Assembly: GCA_012861695.1 (NCBI GenBank)
Contig: JAAOOA010000597.1
Coordinates: 114,501-178,500 of the forward strand
Length of the DNA: 64,000 nucleotides
Direction of reading: 5' to 3'
DNA from: Trematomus loennbergii
Taxonomy: Eukaryota; Chordata; Actinopteri; Perciformes; Nototheniidae
Part shown: piece after piece, positions 51,268-62,439 of the stretch
Position numbering within the stretch: position 1 is the first letter of the stretch
Layout: each line of letters starts with the position of its first letter
The notes under the pieces: model-generated
Database searches by the model: none
What the model was told of the DNA's origin: nothing
Seen by the model: the letters and a program-made list of their open reading frames with translations, nothing else
Made by a program: the position numbers and the translations under genes

Positions 51268-52407
51268 AGGTCCTTACACACCAAGCTGATTTCGGCCATC
51301 GATAGATGTCGATAGATGTCTGGCCGTCGATGAGCGTCCTGTCGCCCTACACAGATTGGGTGTCCTGCCCCGTCGTGTCTTTCGCCGTGCCGACACCTTC
51401 CGCCGCCGATTCTGTCGGTAAAAGGCCGTCGGCTAAAGAAATCACTCTGATTGGCTGTTCAGCTTAGAGAATCAGTGCATGAGAAGTGAAACGGAAGTGA
51501 GGGACCCAAACAAACGATTAAGAAGGCAAAATCTGAGATTTAATTTAAAGGGGACCTATCATGCAAAATGCACTTTTTGTACGTCTTTCTACATGAATAT
51601 GTGTCCCCGGTGTTCCAGGGAACTCACCAAGTGTCAGAAAACACAACCCTCTATTTTCCTCCATACCCAAATCTCTAAAAAAGGGCTGCAACGGATCTGA
51701 TAAAAACTGATCCAGATTTGAACACTGTCCTGACGTCAGGACAGTGGCGCTACGGCTATTGGCTAACTCCACCAATCAGGAGGAGACAGCCACGGCCATT
51801 GCCGTTCGAAAGCGCTGGAGACGCTGTCGTACATATGCCAGGCCAGTAGATGGTGCTGTTCTCACAGAATCAGCCCTTGCAAAAACAGAGCTAAAAAATG
51901 TCAAATGAGCTAAATGAGCATGGCTAAAATGCATGAATCTGTTTGGTATTTTGAAAAAGAAAAAAAGTATAAATATGCCTTATATAGGTATGGTCCTACA
52001 CTATATATTCAAATATAGCATGATAGGTCCACTTTAACTCCAGCTCTCGACACAGGTTCGGGAAAGCCCCATGAGCTTCTCGCTGTAGAGTGAAAATGGA
52101 ACGCACACGCTATTTGTTGTTTGTTTATATCAGCAGTCTGTTCTTCTTCTCTCGGTGTATCACGCAGTTTGTCTTCCGGTTGTTGCCTCTTTTGAATGAC
52201 GAATACACACTACCGCCGCCTGCTGGTAAGGAGAGTTATTGCCACTCACGCATGGCAGTTCGTACGTGCTACTAGGCCGTCAGCTGAAGGCCGTCTTTGC
52301 GGTGTGTTCCAGTGCGACTGTTGGCCAAGACGCAGGAGAATTGAGGCGACGCAACAGTCGGGTACGTCGGGACGTGTTCTTTGGTGTCAGATTGGTGTGT
52401 AGGGGCC
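51268..52407. mobile_element. DNA transposon-derived element containing a nested family A copy
   Basis: The left end aggtccttacacaccaa matches the inverse of the right end, tggcccctacacaccaa. Interior G/C-rich text on both sides (gtcgatgagcgtcctgtcg; gaggcgacgcaacagtcgg) belongs together, and a complete family A element (51545-52037) sits between. No transposase frame remains. Confidence 0.6.
51545..52037 (+). mobile_element. Family A TTAA-flanked element, copy 4 (nested)
   Basis: Same termini, TTAA flanks and body as copies 1-3, with small deletions. It lies inside the element at 51268-52407, so it inserted later. Confidence 0.85.
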
Positions 52408-53736
52408 ATAACTTTCATACACAAAACTGAAGTTGAGTGTGAAAACAAACTCTGTAAAGTGAAGCTCAAACAACCAAGTAAAGTCACAGTAAGAAAAAGT
52501 ATACTTTTGTCCGGAGGGTACTTCAACTCAACACAATATAGGATTTCATTTTAAGTACCGGGACTCAGATATCATTGTGACCATGATACTGAAGAGAAAC
52601 TGCACCAATCTTTACCTGACACATAAATGAACACTCTGTATTCAAACACTCTTTCCTGAGGCACTAGCGACCGGGAAAAAGGTCACCGCTTTTTTACGAT
52701 TGACCGCAGATAGCAGGTTGTATCCACTTATGTTGTCAGAGCGGCTCCTTCAAAAGAAACCTGTGAACCTCACTTCTGTTTGATCAGAGGACGTTTGAAT
52801 CTACTCAACACAAGATTTTTTCAGACTGTTGAAACAAGCATTGGTTCGCTCACACCGATAAAACACCCGTTTGTCTTTTCAGGGTTAAAGCTGCTGATTG
52901 ATCTCAACACATCTCATGCAAGTGAAATGAAGGAGCTGTCATGAACTCGAAGACGTTGTGAGGTGCGCAAGTGTTGCAATAGTTTTGGAGGTACAAATTA
53001 CAATCACAGAGTGAGGGGTGTTAACACTGAAGCCTCACCTCACCTTGTCCAGAGTCTCTCTACCTGAAGAACTTAAAAACCAAACCTTCTTTGTGACCAT
53101 TTCTACAATAATTGTGTCCTTTAACTTCACACGGGCTCAACTTTCCTTAACAACTGGTCAGTTAGCAGCAGATTTGTAAAACCTTACACTGGGCTACACT
53201 GACTGTGTGTCCTGGTGCCCAGGTTTAAAGGTGCGTGCCAATTTGTAAATAACAATTATAATCAACTTTCAAGGCCGGTGATATTATGTAATGGAGCCGT
53301 GCAAGTCACTGCATTTTCCACAACAATGTTCTGCAAATATTTCAGAATAAAAGTCCGTGCCTTAACAAATGAAGGGATTGTGTCCCCAGATAAATGCCAA
53401 ATAACTTTTATTTTGTAGAAGTAACAGGAAGAGTTGAATTACAAACAAAATCATGTCAAAATATGGTATTTTCCAATAAACCTCACCCCACGACAAAGGC
53501 AGATGCCAAAATCTAGTCAGCTGAATCACAGCCGAGTCTATGTCACAGCCAAAGCAGACTTTTCTGTCTCATCTGGCTCACCAACAGTAGATAAATCAAT
53601 GAAATATAGACGGTACCACAAAGTATTTTTGAATCTCTTTCTCTCTGTTCAGGTGTTGACCAAAGTTCCCACTCAATAAGCCTCAGAACATCACCAGGGA
53701 CACCAATTCAAACATCCCAAGGAAACATTCCCTTAC
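52408..53736. other. Unassigned sequence at the 5' end of the grm8 intron
   Basis: No exon or recognised repeat. Confidence 0.35.
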
Positions 53737-54274
53737 CTTGAACAGCCGCAGGATGTTGGCCACCATGATGGACACCGAGCTGGCCGACGCCCCGATGACG
53801 CCCACCACTTTATCCGGCTTGGCGAAGATGGGCGGTTCTCCGTTTGCACATCGGACGTCAGAACCATCCCTCTCGATGAGCGCCTGGACGAAGGTGAGCG
53901 ACTGCTCCAGGGCGTAAGTGTCCCGCGAACAGGTGTCCAGGATGCGCGCCCGAGAGTCACGTTGGGCAGTATGTCCGGGTCCTTGTTGATGAGGTCGATG
54001 GCGAAAAGCATGGCCTCCAGACGGTGGATACCCTTCTCCTTCTTTAGTTCACCACAGGGGACGCCCCTATCGCCACGGGAGTGAACAGGGAACAATCCGC
54101 CCAGGATGATGTCCCCGTCCAGCCGGATGGAGTGGGCAAACTCTTGCTGGGGAAGCTGGGAGTCCGCCAACACGCCGGGCTTCTGGGAGGTGGTGGAGCA
54201 AAGCAACCAGCAGCTTTTAAGTATCACCAGAGAGAAGACGCTCGGGACACTCGGGGGCTTCAAACCCTCGCCAT
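53737..54274 (-). CDS. grm8: grm8-like metabotropic glutamate receptor, first coding exon
   Basis: Encodes the signal peptide and the start of the glutamate-binding lobe of a group III metabotropic glutamate receptor, a presynaptic Gi/o-coupled receptor. Seen on the minus strand: a hydrophobic leader ([14 protein letters not shown]), then [60 protein letters not shown] and, at the end, [17 protein letters not shown] before donor AAG|GTAAGG. The Lys and Arg of KGIHR and the serines of GASASS are known ligand contacts. The likely ATG is at 54272-54274 (aaaATGG context); it joins the frame only if one base is missing within the next 10 nt. A second single-base gap lies in the G run at about 53949-53951. 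Adding both gives 540 bp, exactly 180 codons, phase 0. Closest to GRM8; grm4 and grm7 fit less well. Confidence 0.9.
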
Positions 54275-54554
54275 TTTCCAGTGATTCAAGCTACAGGAAG
54301 AGGAAGTAGTCGTGGTATGATCGCCGAATCAACAGGAAGGTGGCTGTGGTGCAGGTGGTGTTGCAAGGGCGAGCCAGACCATGGAGTCCCCCGTCACCCA
54401 GGGCAGGGTCAACCACGGCGGGCGGTCCCTCCTAAGAACACTGGCCCCAGGGGTTTCCTGCGGTAACGGTTCCTGAGTTTGACATAGCTGTCTGCATAGG
54501 AGGAGGCGGAGGATCGAGGTCGCAGCAGCTCCAGTTTCACATTCTTCCTGAAAG
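54275..54554 (-). other. grm8: Predicted 5' UTR part of the grm8 first coding exon
   Basis: A pyrimidine tract and acceptor (tttccttctctg ... ccaacag) end at 54555, so the exon probably starts near 54554 or at a second AG, 54547. Between there and the proposed start codon an in-frame TAG occurs and four ATGs, including an ATG TGA start-stop pair at 54537-54542. An upstream non-coding exon would be needed; none was firmly identified. Confidence 0.5.
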
Positions 54555-56100
54555 CTGTTGGAGGTTCAGACAGAGAAGGAAACAATCAATTAGAGATCAA
54601 TAAACCAGATAGATCTGAGCTCAGGTGGCCAGCAGGCTCACAGTCTCAGTTTTAGGTTTCAAATGCCTATATTCATGATTAAGTCGATTCGTTTTACACA
54701 TATACTGTTTAAAAATACAAGTACAATCATAAAGGAGATTTGTAAAATGGGACATCCGATAAGCTTTTCAAACCTTGAGAACATATGACCAGACACTACA
54801 CAAAAAGTAATTAACATATATCTTACTAACACGTCTAGATTTGGAGAGAGTTCATGTACTACACAGAAACATTTATGAGCTAAAAAGACACCTTACTCTC
54901 CCAGATATAGTACAACAATTATTGAAGGAATGCAATGTATCACATTTCCTCTTGCAAAAGACTCACTTTTTCAATGATTGTGCACTTTAACTAACTGCAA
55001 ACCACAGACTTTGAAACAAACCCAGTTTTTGTGTTCTGCCTCTTGGGATTTAACAAGCCATTCAGATTTGGCTCCCCTTCCCATGGTAAATGCAGGCTCA
55101 TTACAAGATTCCCATCCCAAAGCTGAGTTTTCTCCACCCACAGCTTGAGATGTAGCTTTGAAATGTATCTCGCAAGACAGTCATAGCAGACTGAGCTTTT
55201 TCAGGATGATGGATACATTGCTAATACAGAGCATTTCAGACTAACAAAATGAAAAAAACAATGTGTTTTTTAACATTAAAGCATATAAATACCTTCTAAA
55301 TCACCCAAGATTGATTTGACAATAAACATGATGCGTCCTCTTTAAGATATTCGTTTTTTCTACCAAACTTTGACTACTGTTTTGGAAGGTATTCTTACTA
55401 AGTCACATGTTGTACATTGTGTGTTTCAGCTGCCCCCAAACACATGTTAGGCCAAAGTTTGGTTTACCTGTCTGCATTTACGAGCTCCATGTTTAAGTCT
55501 TCCACACACGTGGTGATTAAAATGGCTTATACTCTACGAACAGGAAGTGGAACAAACCAACTGTCTGCGATGAGGAGGGGGGTCCACCTCCTGGAATTAA
55601 TCTGATTGTTTTGCATCCCAAATGTTGATAGGTGTAAATGATTTTGGTGTTTTAATGTTAGTTTGTTAGTTTTGTTATAAATGTGTTTTTTTATTTTGAC
55701 CCATAACCATGTTTAACATGGTTTTACATGTAAATTGTAGTTAAGGGCCCATTTCACACACACACACGACCTGGCGGCCGGACATCTTCATAAAACTAAT
55801 AATATGGCGTAATAATCGGGCAGTTCGATGTGTCTAACCATAAGAAAGTATCTCGTTCGCACAAGATACGTATATCAAATTAATAAAACGTGGCCTCGTT
55901 TTATTAATTTCTCTCTATGAACCCTCCAGGGCTCCGTACATTTCAGCTCATTGGTTTTCACTTAATGTGGTACTATGGGCCACAATGTTAAATTGATAAC
56001 ATTGAAATATAATAAATTATGAATTATTACATATTAATTGATATTACATGGAGATTTCTCTCGCTTATAATATGTAATTTAGTGTTCTTCGTCATGTTTT
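54555..56100. other. Upstream intron or intergenic sequence, unassigned
   Basis: No exon recognised. An open frame at 55417-55605 has no domain. The text near 55017-55235 looks like an old interspersed repeat but has no second copy in this window. Confidence 0.35.
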
Positions 56101-56415
56101 GAGCGATTATAGCCAGCTTGGTCCGACACTTGGGTCCAGATTAAAATATCTCAACAACATTTCAAAATTACCACGATATTTGGACCACACATGCAAGACT
56201 CCCAGAGGATGAGTCCTACTGACTTTGGTGATTCCCTGACTTTTCCTCTAGCGCCACCAGCAGGTCAAAGTCTCCCCTTATCCCATGGATAGTCACCACA
56301 TTTAGTTCAGACGTTCATGGTTCCCAGAGGATAATTCCTACTCACACCGGTGATCGTCTGAATTTTCCTTTAGCACCACCATCTGGTCAGATTTGCTCAA
56401 TTTGTTTAAGAACAA
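56101..56415 (+). repeat. Interspersed repeat, 'CCCAGAGGAT' type
   Basis: Two related halves: tcccagaggatgagtcctac then ccctgacttttcctctagcg at 56210-56255, and tcccagaggataattcctac then ctgaattttcctttagc at 56325-56375. A typical fish repeat, related to 10740-10935. Confidence 0.55.
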
Positions 56416-57233
56416 ATACCTGTACAACTCTTACCTGTAGTTTGGGCTTATTGCTAAACAGCTGGATGCCAACAGTTTTAACGAAGATGGTGAACATGGT
56501 AAACATCATAGCTGCTAAACGTCAGCAATATCAATATGAGCATATTAGCTTTTAGCTCCAAGCCTCACTGTGCTTAAATACTGCAGTCTCACATGGTTGT
56601 TATTTAGTTGTTCATTTGATTTCTATCAACGTGGGCATCACTTGAGCAAATTTTAGTTTAGCAGCAAACCTAATGAGGTACATGAAGTGATATTTGAACA
56701 TCTGGACGTCATCTGTTGCATGTATTGTATAATTGGACAGCTGTGTGTTTCCCATTTGTACAACAACAGTCAACTTTTCTTAACACCGAGTCTCAAAACC
56801 TTGTAATCGCTGAGTATAATTTTAAGATATATAAAATGTTTTTTGTTACATGTTTTTAACCTTCATTGGAAAAATGACAGTTACGCACAGTATTGAATTT
56901 GGAACCACTTTGCAGCAAGTAGTATTCTTAACCTGGAAGTGAAATAGTGTACTTTACAAGAGTAAAACCAGCTTTGGAGTGATGTTATCATCAACCCATC
57001 ACTAATAGGTTACAGGCTACAAGGTTATGAAACAGCCTTGGAGTTGGAAACGTTTTAAAAGTCTGATGTTTGGTTGAGTCCTCCGTCTCCCTGACCTCTG
57101 CTTCTAAATGGATCCAAAACAACATCAACAGATCTGTGTTTGAAGGACGACATGTTGGACTTTCACATGATGAAGGTGTCCATGTACTTTGGCCATGTAG
57201 TGAATTTAAAAAGATTGTAACATTGTGAGTTGT

Positions 57234-57246
57234 TACACACACACAC

Positions 57247-57292
<46 letters not shown>

Positions 57293-57305
57293 CACACGCA
57301 CACGC

Positions 57306-57345
<40 letters not shown>
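57234..57345. repeat. CA microsatellite
   Basis: A CA run with several cg variants. Confidence 0.95.
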
Positions 57346-57347
<2 letters not shown>

Positions 57348-57425
57348 CAGAGGAGTTGCAATTTGTGGCTCTCGCAAACACACCCCATTTTCGAGCCATT
57401 TTCACACACGAAAGACATACGCGAA

Positions 57426-57438
57426 ACACACACACACG

Positions 57439-57486
<48 letters not shown>

Positions 57487-57525
57487 ACACACACACACAC
57501 ACAACACACACACACGCGAGCACAC
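57426..57525. repeat. CA microsatellite
   Basis: A second CA run about 80 bp after the first, with cc and aa interruptions. Confidence 0.95.
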
Positions 57526-57651
57526 GGACACAGATCCACCCTCAAAAGTGCGCACTAACAGCTGATATCAGAAATAATTAATCTGATGTGAAACTTGATG
57601 AAAGACACACCAACACCCAGCAGGCTGAGAGCCTCCGTATTGACTGATGGA

Positions 57652-57682
57652 TATATTATTGATTGATTGATTGATTGATTAC
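57652..57682. repeat. TGAT tetranucleotide microsatellite
   Basis: About six gatt units. Confidence 0.85.
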
Positions 57683-58229
57683 ACTGGTGTATTTATAAAA
57701 CCATAATCTGAAAGATGCCAAAGTGAGAGATCTTTTTCCCACATGATCCAATCCCAAGAGACCAATAATAAACACATACATACTATTTGAATAACGTGCA
57801 GTCAGTTGTTTAATTAATAATTAATACATAAATGGTGATGTGTTCAGGTACCTCTTCTCTCCAGGAGCAGGTGTTTCTTCTCGGTGTCACAGGTCAGAAA
57901 GATATGTTCTGTCTCCAGCTGTGTGTCATATCACACATCCTCTAAATTCCTCCACATCCATCAACCAGAAGAAAAAAAAACATGTATATATTTAATCCAC
58001 TTTTTTCTGTTCACTCAGTTGTGGATCACAGTTGCTTTCGGATCCTAATCCTGCCAGAGGCGGTACATTCCTTTAAAACAGCAGTTTTTTTTGCCGCTCC
58101 TCCGGATCACCTGCAGGCGTCGGTTCGATTCCAGCCGGGGATGACGCTCCGGAGCCCGGGTTACTCTCCTCACTCTGGTCGCTCTCAGATCAGCGCTGTC
58201 CCCACCGTGAAGGAATCCTTACACGAGTG

Positions 58230-58560
58230 CGTACAGTAGAGCGAAGTAACGCAGACGCATCTCTTTTTTTTTTACCGCTTCTCGCAGTTCTCCAAAGTGC
58301 GCGTTGCGGCGCGGTGCGGTGCGGCGCGGTGGTCCTGCGTCACAGGAATCACGGGAGGCTCATCATCACACCCGCTGAGTCCAAACTGAGGGGGGGTCTG
58401 AGGGTCTCATCAAGTTCCCGGTCACAGGTCTGAGTATTGGGGGCAGAGTGATGCTCATCCTGACGGAGAGGAAAACGCGTCCGAGGAAGAAGCGCGCGTT
58501 TGCAAATCGTGCAGTTACAGATGAAGTTAATAAGCTTCATCATACAGACTGTCAGAGGTG
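58230..58560 (-). promoter_or_regulatory. CpG-rich segment, candidate grm8 promoter region
   Basis: The block around 58295-58335 (cgcgttgcggcgcggtgcgg) and 58470-58510 has far more CG dinucleotides than anywhere nearby. It lies about 4 kb upstream of the first grm8 coding exon and 1.4 kb past the end of the ACOT/BAAT-like gene, a plausible place for the start of grm8. No TATA box or transcript end is visible, so this is an inference. Confidence 0.3.
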
Positions 58561-58607
58561 GAGGCAGAGATGGAGGAAGGACGCCCCCTCGCGGAGAAAC
58601 ACAGCTA

Positions 58608-58625
58608 CTACACACACACACACAC

Positions 58626-58720
<95 letters not shown>

Positions 58721-58742
58721 ACACACACACACACACACACAC
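58608..58742. repeat. CA microsatellite
   Basis: A CA run with three interruptions (aaca, acca, acca). Confidence 0.97.
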
Positions 58743-58899
58743 GTGTTTTCTTTACATCCAATCAACGTGACGTAAAGTATAATTAATCAAGATAATTAGC
58801 TTTTGTGTCTAACCTGGCACATTTAGGTGATGAGAAACTCCTGAGCTCTGTAAGAGCATTCATAACCTAAACCTATAGTATGCATCTGTTTGCATCTCA

Positions 58900-59146
58900 C
58901 AAAAAGTATTTTATTTCACTGTACAATATTTAATTTTGCATTATCTTCTTCTATTTACATGTATAAAGACTCCTGCATTTTTTCTGCATCACTCTGATTC
59001 GTCTTGCACTATTTCTATTGTTTTATGTCTTATATATCTTTTTGTTTTACGCTGTTGGAGGAGCCTGGGACTCTTCATTTCCATAACTACACTGTAGCTA
59101 CGGTGCACATGACAATAAAGCCTTTCGATCTTTGAATCTTATGTTA
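58900..59146 (+). repeat. LINE-type 3' tail
   Basis: Same ordered blocks as 3780-4036, ending gacaataaagcctttcgatc then tttgaatct. Confidence 0.6.
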
Positions 59147-59494
59147 ATAATGTGTATTGTCTCTTCTTAACATGAGCTGCGTCTATAAACACACATTTGT
59201 CCATGCATGTGTTTATTCACTTGCAGTTACTTGTTCTTGGAGCAGACTCTGGACAGAAGTGCTGCAGACTCAAAAACCCAGAGCCAGATTGAGTAATCGA
59301 TCAGCTGGAGTTGAGACTCCAAGCAGGCAGAGTGGAGGCTATCAGGCTTGGGGTTAAGATACTCTTCCACTTTCCATCACAACAAACAAGGAAGACATTT
59401 CATTTCAAAACTAAGTTCAGACGAGACAAAGTAGAACAGAACTTCCCAATACACGACATACAAGAATCCAACAATAATAATAATCATTTGGGGT

Positions 59495-59590
59495 TTAATC
59501 AAATCAAATCAAGTTTTATTTATATAGCACATTTAAAAGCGATGTTTGGTCGAGCCAAAGTGCTGTTCATGTAATAAAAACACATTACTA
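59495..59590 (+). repeat. LINE-type 3' tail
   Basis: tcaaatcaagttttatttat followed by atagcacatttaaaa and caaagtgctgttcatgtaat has the form of a fish LINE end. Confidence 0.55.
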
Positions 59591-59650
59591 CAATCAGAAT
59601 AAAGACAATAGGACTCATTCCTGCAACATTTACTATGCAGATAAGTTAGG

Positions 59651-59676
59651 TGTATTTTATTTATTATTTATTTTAT
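59651..59676 (-). terminator. Candidate polyadenylation signals of the ACOT/BAAT-like gene
   Basis: On the minus strand several overlapping AATAAA hexamers occur about 310-330 nt after the stop codon at 59980-59982. Their use is inferred from position only. Confidence 0.35.
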
Positions 59677-59979
59677 GTATAATATTTAAGAGAGGAACAA
59701 CGATCTAACATTTCTACCCCTGCTCTCGTAATAATGGAGAGATAGATCATGCATTTTGGTCATCATCTTACTCTCAAATCACCTACTGGCTATATAAAGT
59801 GTAATATTAATACCAGGTATTGTTTGTACCGAGTAAATCAGGAACATTTCAAGCTGTAGTCAACATGATAACATAGAAGGTCTCTTTTCTGGCCTGGAAA
59901 AGATAACTTTGACTTCCTGAACCAAAGGTGCCAGAAGTCCTATATCAAACGTCTCTACAATATTAAATTGTTGTCTTGG

Positions 59980-60113
59980 TTACGGGTTGGAGAATGAAGC
60001 ACCATGTTTCATGCCGCCGTACAGATTCTCCCTCAGAAAGACCAGCGTCTTCCTCCAGGCGTCTTCCTGAGCGAGAGAATGTGCCACCAGCTCTCCGCCC
60101 CACAGAGCCATCA
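59980..60113 (-). CDS. ACOT/BAAT-like acyl-CoA thioesterase or N-acyltransferase, last exon
   Basis: Read on the minus strand after the acceptor TTTGCAG, the exon completes a codon split A|TG and encodes MALWGGELVAHSLAQEDAW followed by RKTLVFLRENL, then about 13 residues to a TAA stop. The WGG...HS.AQ.DAW...L.FL pattern is the C-terminal signature of the acyl-CoA thioesterase 1/2/4 and bile-acid-CoA amino-acid N-acyltransferase family. The protein ends ...ASFSNP, so it lacks a peroxisomal PTS1 tripeptide such as SKL, and a cytosolic or other location is possible. Upstream exons with the nucleophile and acid residue were not found in the window. Which member of the family it is cannot be decided. 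Confidence 0.85.
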
Positions 60114-60215
60114 CTGCAAAGACAACAAGCCAAACTATAGCAGTCAAAACTCAAAGTCCGGACTTGTTAGCTTAACTTTGAGAGAAACATCTTCCTGGTC
60201 TGAAGGGGAACATAC

Positions 60216-60360
60216 TCGTAAGAGGTGGGTTAGTGACTGTTCTGAAGGAGCTGGCTCTGACAAACGGTGTGAACGGAGGTTCGATCAGGTGACCGGTGTT
60301 CTTATAGGACAGGACAGTCAGCAGGTGGCTGTTCCCCGCTCGCTCCATCATCTCTCTCAT
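60216..60360 (-). CDS. ACOT/BAAT-like gene, penultimate exon
   Basis: After the acceptor TTTTTGCAG the exon reads MREMMERAGNSHLLTVLSY then TGHLIEPPFTPFVRASSF in phase 0 and ends ...PPLT plus one base before donor A|GTATGT. The 145-bp length gives phase 1, matching the split codon of the next exon. The histidine in GHLIEPP is the catalytic histidine of the family's Ser/Cys-Asp-His triad. The ATG at its start is internal, not a start codon. The 102-bp intron to the last exon is short. Human ACOT genes carry this C-terminal region in one exon, so the extra intron may mark a fish branch or a BAAT-like paralogue (knowledge from memory). Confidence 0.85.
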
Positions 60361-60506
60361 CTGCAAAAAGGAAGTTAAACACATCGTTTTATATTTCTCA
60401 GATCATCTTCATTTTTGGATATGTTTTGTAAATATGTATATCTTATACTCTTTTCTGTCTGAACTGTAACTCCCTGGCAACAATACATGTGGCACAACAG
60501 CATAAC

Positions 60507-61593
60507 CAGTGGCGTTTTTATATGTACAAAAGTGGTGGGGCACAAAAAACTTAGATGTCTATATATAAGCTTCTGCAGTGACGTGCAGTGAGGTTCATGG
60601 CTGGTGAGGCACTGGCACTGACTCTTCAGCTTTACAAATATTATATTTGACCTAAACCAAAATATAATATTATTTTCAAAAGCTTTTTTTGTCTGATGCT
60701 TCGATTAATTTAAACAGACAGTTCAACAAAAGGATACCCAAAAAATGTAATTTTATAATTTAAATATTGAATTGTTCTCTCTTAGTAAGATCCCATTTTC
60801 AATAAAATGGCGGTCTTACCTTGACTTGAAGATGAAGTCCATTTGCCTATCCTTCTGGACAAACATTTCTATTACTTTTTTGTAAAAGTCCTCCTTATGT
60901 TCTTGTAGTTTCAAAAGTCTATCATAAATCTAATCCATAGATTTATGATAAAAAAATTATAAAAGTAGGGTAGACATGTGGATATTATCCGACTAATCAA
61001 AACGTGCATTTATCTAACAGGTACGTTTCCCACAGATCTTATTTCGAGCTATTTTCTAAAATCCTCTGGAGAAATCTCATTGCTTTTTTGTGCTTACTTC
61101 CTGGTTTTAGGACGCGCCACTGCAGCTCTCTCGTCTCCTCTTCAAGCACCACACTTTTCGCGGCACACGTACTTACAGCCAATCAGCTCTGAATGATTTG
61201 AGATGACGTATGGTGGGATGGTAGCTCCGTGCCCCTCTGGTCATTACTTTTTTGCCACACACATTTCATTACAAAATACTCTGAGCATGCGCAGTGAAGT
61301 TTTTACAGTCACCGTTCACTTCACAGCGAGAGGAAGGGCATAATCAGGTTTTGTCCCACATGGCTCTAAACAGCTCAATAGGCACACACTGTGACTGTAG
61401 ACACACTAATTAGAAGAACACAGACTAAAACAGCAATGTACAGACGAATCAGATGATTAAACATGATCTTAAAATATATTTTATATATTTTTTTATTTAT
61501 TTTTTTGCATTTTTGTAATCATTATTTGTAATACTTTCTGCTGACACTAGGTGGGGCTGTGCCCCACCTGCCCCTAATGACCAGTCGCCACTG
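60507..61593. mobile_element. hAT-type DNA transposon with perfect 8-bp target duplication
   Basis: Starts CAGTGGCGTTTTTATATG and ends ...CATTAGGGG-inverse/CAGTCGCCACTG, so both ends read CAGTGGCG inward. agcataac flanks it at 60499-60506 and 61594-61601, a perfect 8-bp duplication as made by hAT transposases. It is 1,087 bp and lacks a transposase. Interior parts match 24590-24774 and share a ctt-cctggttttaggacgcg block with 25672-25690. It lies just upstream of the visible ACOT/BAAT-like exons. Confidence 0.88.
60816..60930 (-). pseudogene. Short coding remnant inside the hAT element
   Basis: Minus-strand frame of about 37 codons: RLLKLQEHKEDFYKKVIEMF then VQKDRQMDFIFKSR before TAA. Its charged, helical look (coiled-coil-like) resembles the C-terminal end of a transposon or captured protein. 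It has a stop upstream and no start. Alternatively the CAAG|GTAAGA before the stop is a splice donor. Family not recognised. Confidence 0.3.
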
Positions 61594-61990
61594 AGCATAA
61601 CACAAAACATACTGTATATGCAACCCGGTATCACGGCAAGACGTGAACATGTGACGATCTACCATGCTGGGAGACGTGAATATGTCACGGTTTCATCCCT
61701 TCAAACGTGACAGTTACACGGTATTGTTAACATGGCCCAACCATGGATGTATAATAAGACTGGATACAGCGTGGGAGGCGGGGCCTCATTCATTCCTATG
61801 AGAGTTGCTCATTCGCGCATGATGATAAAATGGCCCAACTTTTGAGAGAGCGAAACGTCACAGATTACCCGGCATGCCTGAGAAGTACCCGTATGTGCGC
61901 TTACACATCAATCGTTATGTACTTTTATATACGCTGTAACAGGATCTAGTGATATCCAAGCAACAGAGCTTCATTTAGCATGAAAGAATT

Positions 61991-61996
61991 ATTGCA

Positions 61997-62034
<38 letters not shown>

Positions 62035-62040
62035 TGCAAT
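61991..62040. repeat. Perfect 50-bp palindrome with TA core
   Basis: attgcactgt, then 30 bp of AT repeats, then acagtgcaat: the sequence equals its own reverse complement. cagtgcaataagc is repeated once more just after it (ttagtgcaataagaagc). Confidence 0.95.
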
Positions 62041-62439
62041 AAGCTTCTTAGTGCAATAAGAAGCTACAGGACGTTAATCTACGTCGGTAATATTAACTTT
62101 ATTTAATACAACATTTACGGTACAAGATTTAATCATACAGCCCATGTAGTATAATATTTTACAAATGATGAATTACAGCAAACATGTGCAATATATCCAT
62201 TATTACAGCTCCGTGGGCTGGCAGTAAGGCGATATGGGTCCGTTCTTATTGTACATCAAAGATAAACGCATGTACTAGTGCTGAACACGTAACATGAACG
62301 TGCCGGGCGGCGCGGTCCCGTGGGTTAGATGCGCGTTCATAATGCAGAGGGAAATAACTCTCAGAATAACGTTATTAGCACATTTTTACAACTTGAGGAA
62401 CGAATGTTTTTAATAAGGGCTATACAAGTGTTCATACTG

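Noticed and set aside
57852..57930. Minus-strand open stretch of about 26 codons (QLETEHIFLTCDTEKKHLLL) before a possible donor GAG|GTACCT
   Set aside because: It looks protein-like, but it is short, the donor is weak, no acceptor with a good tract was seen upstream, and it matches no family I recognise.
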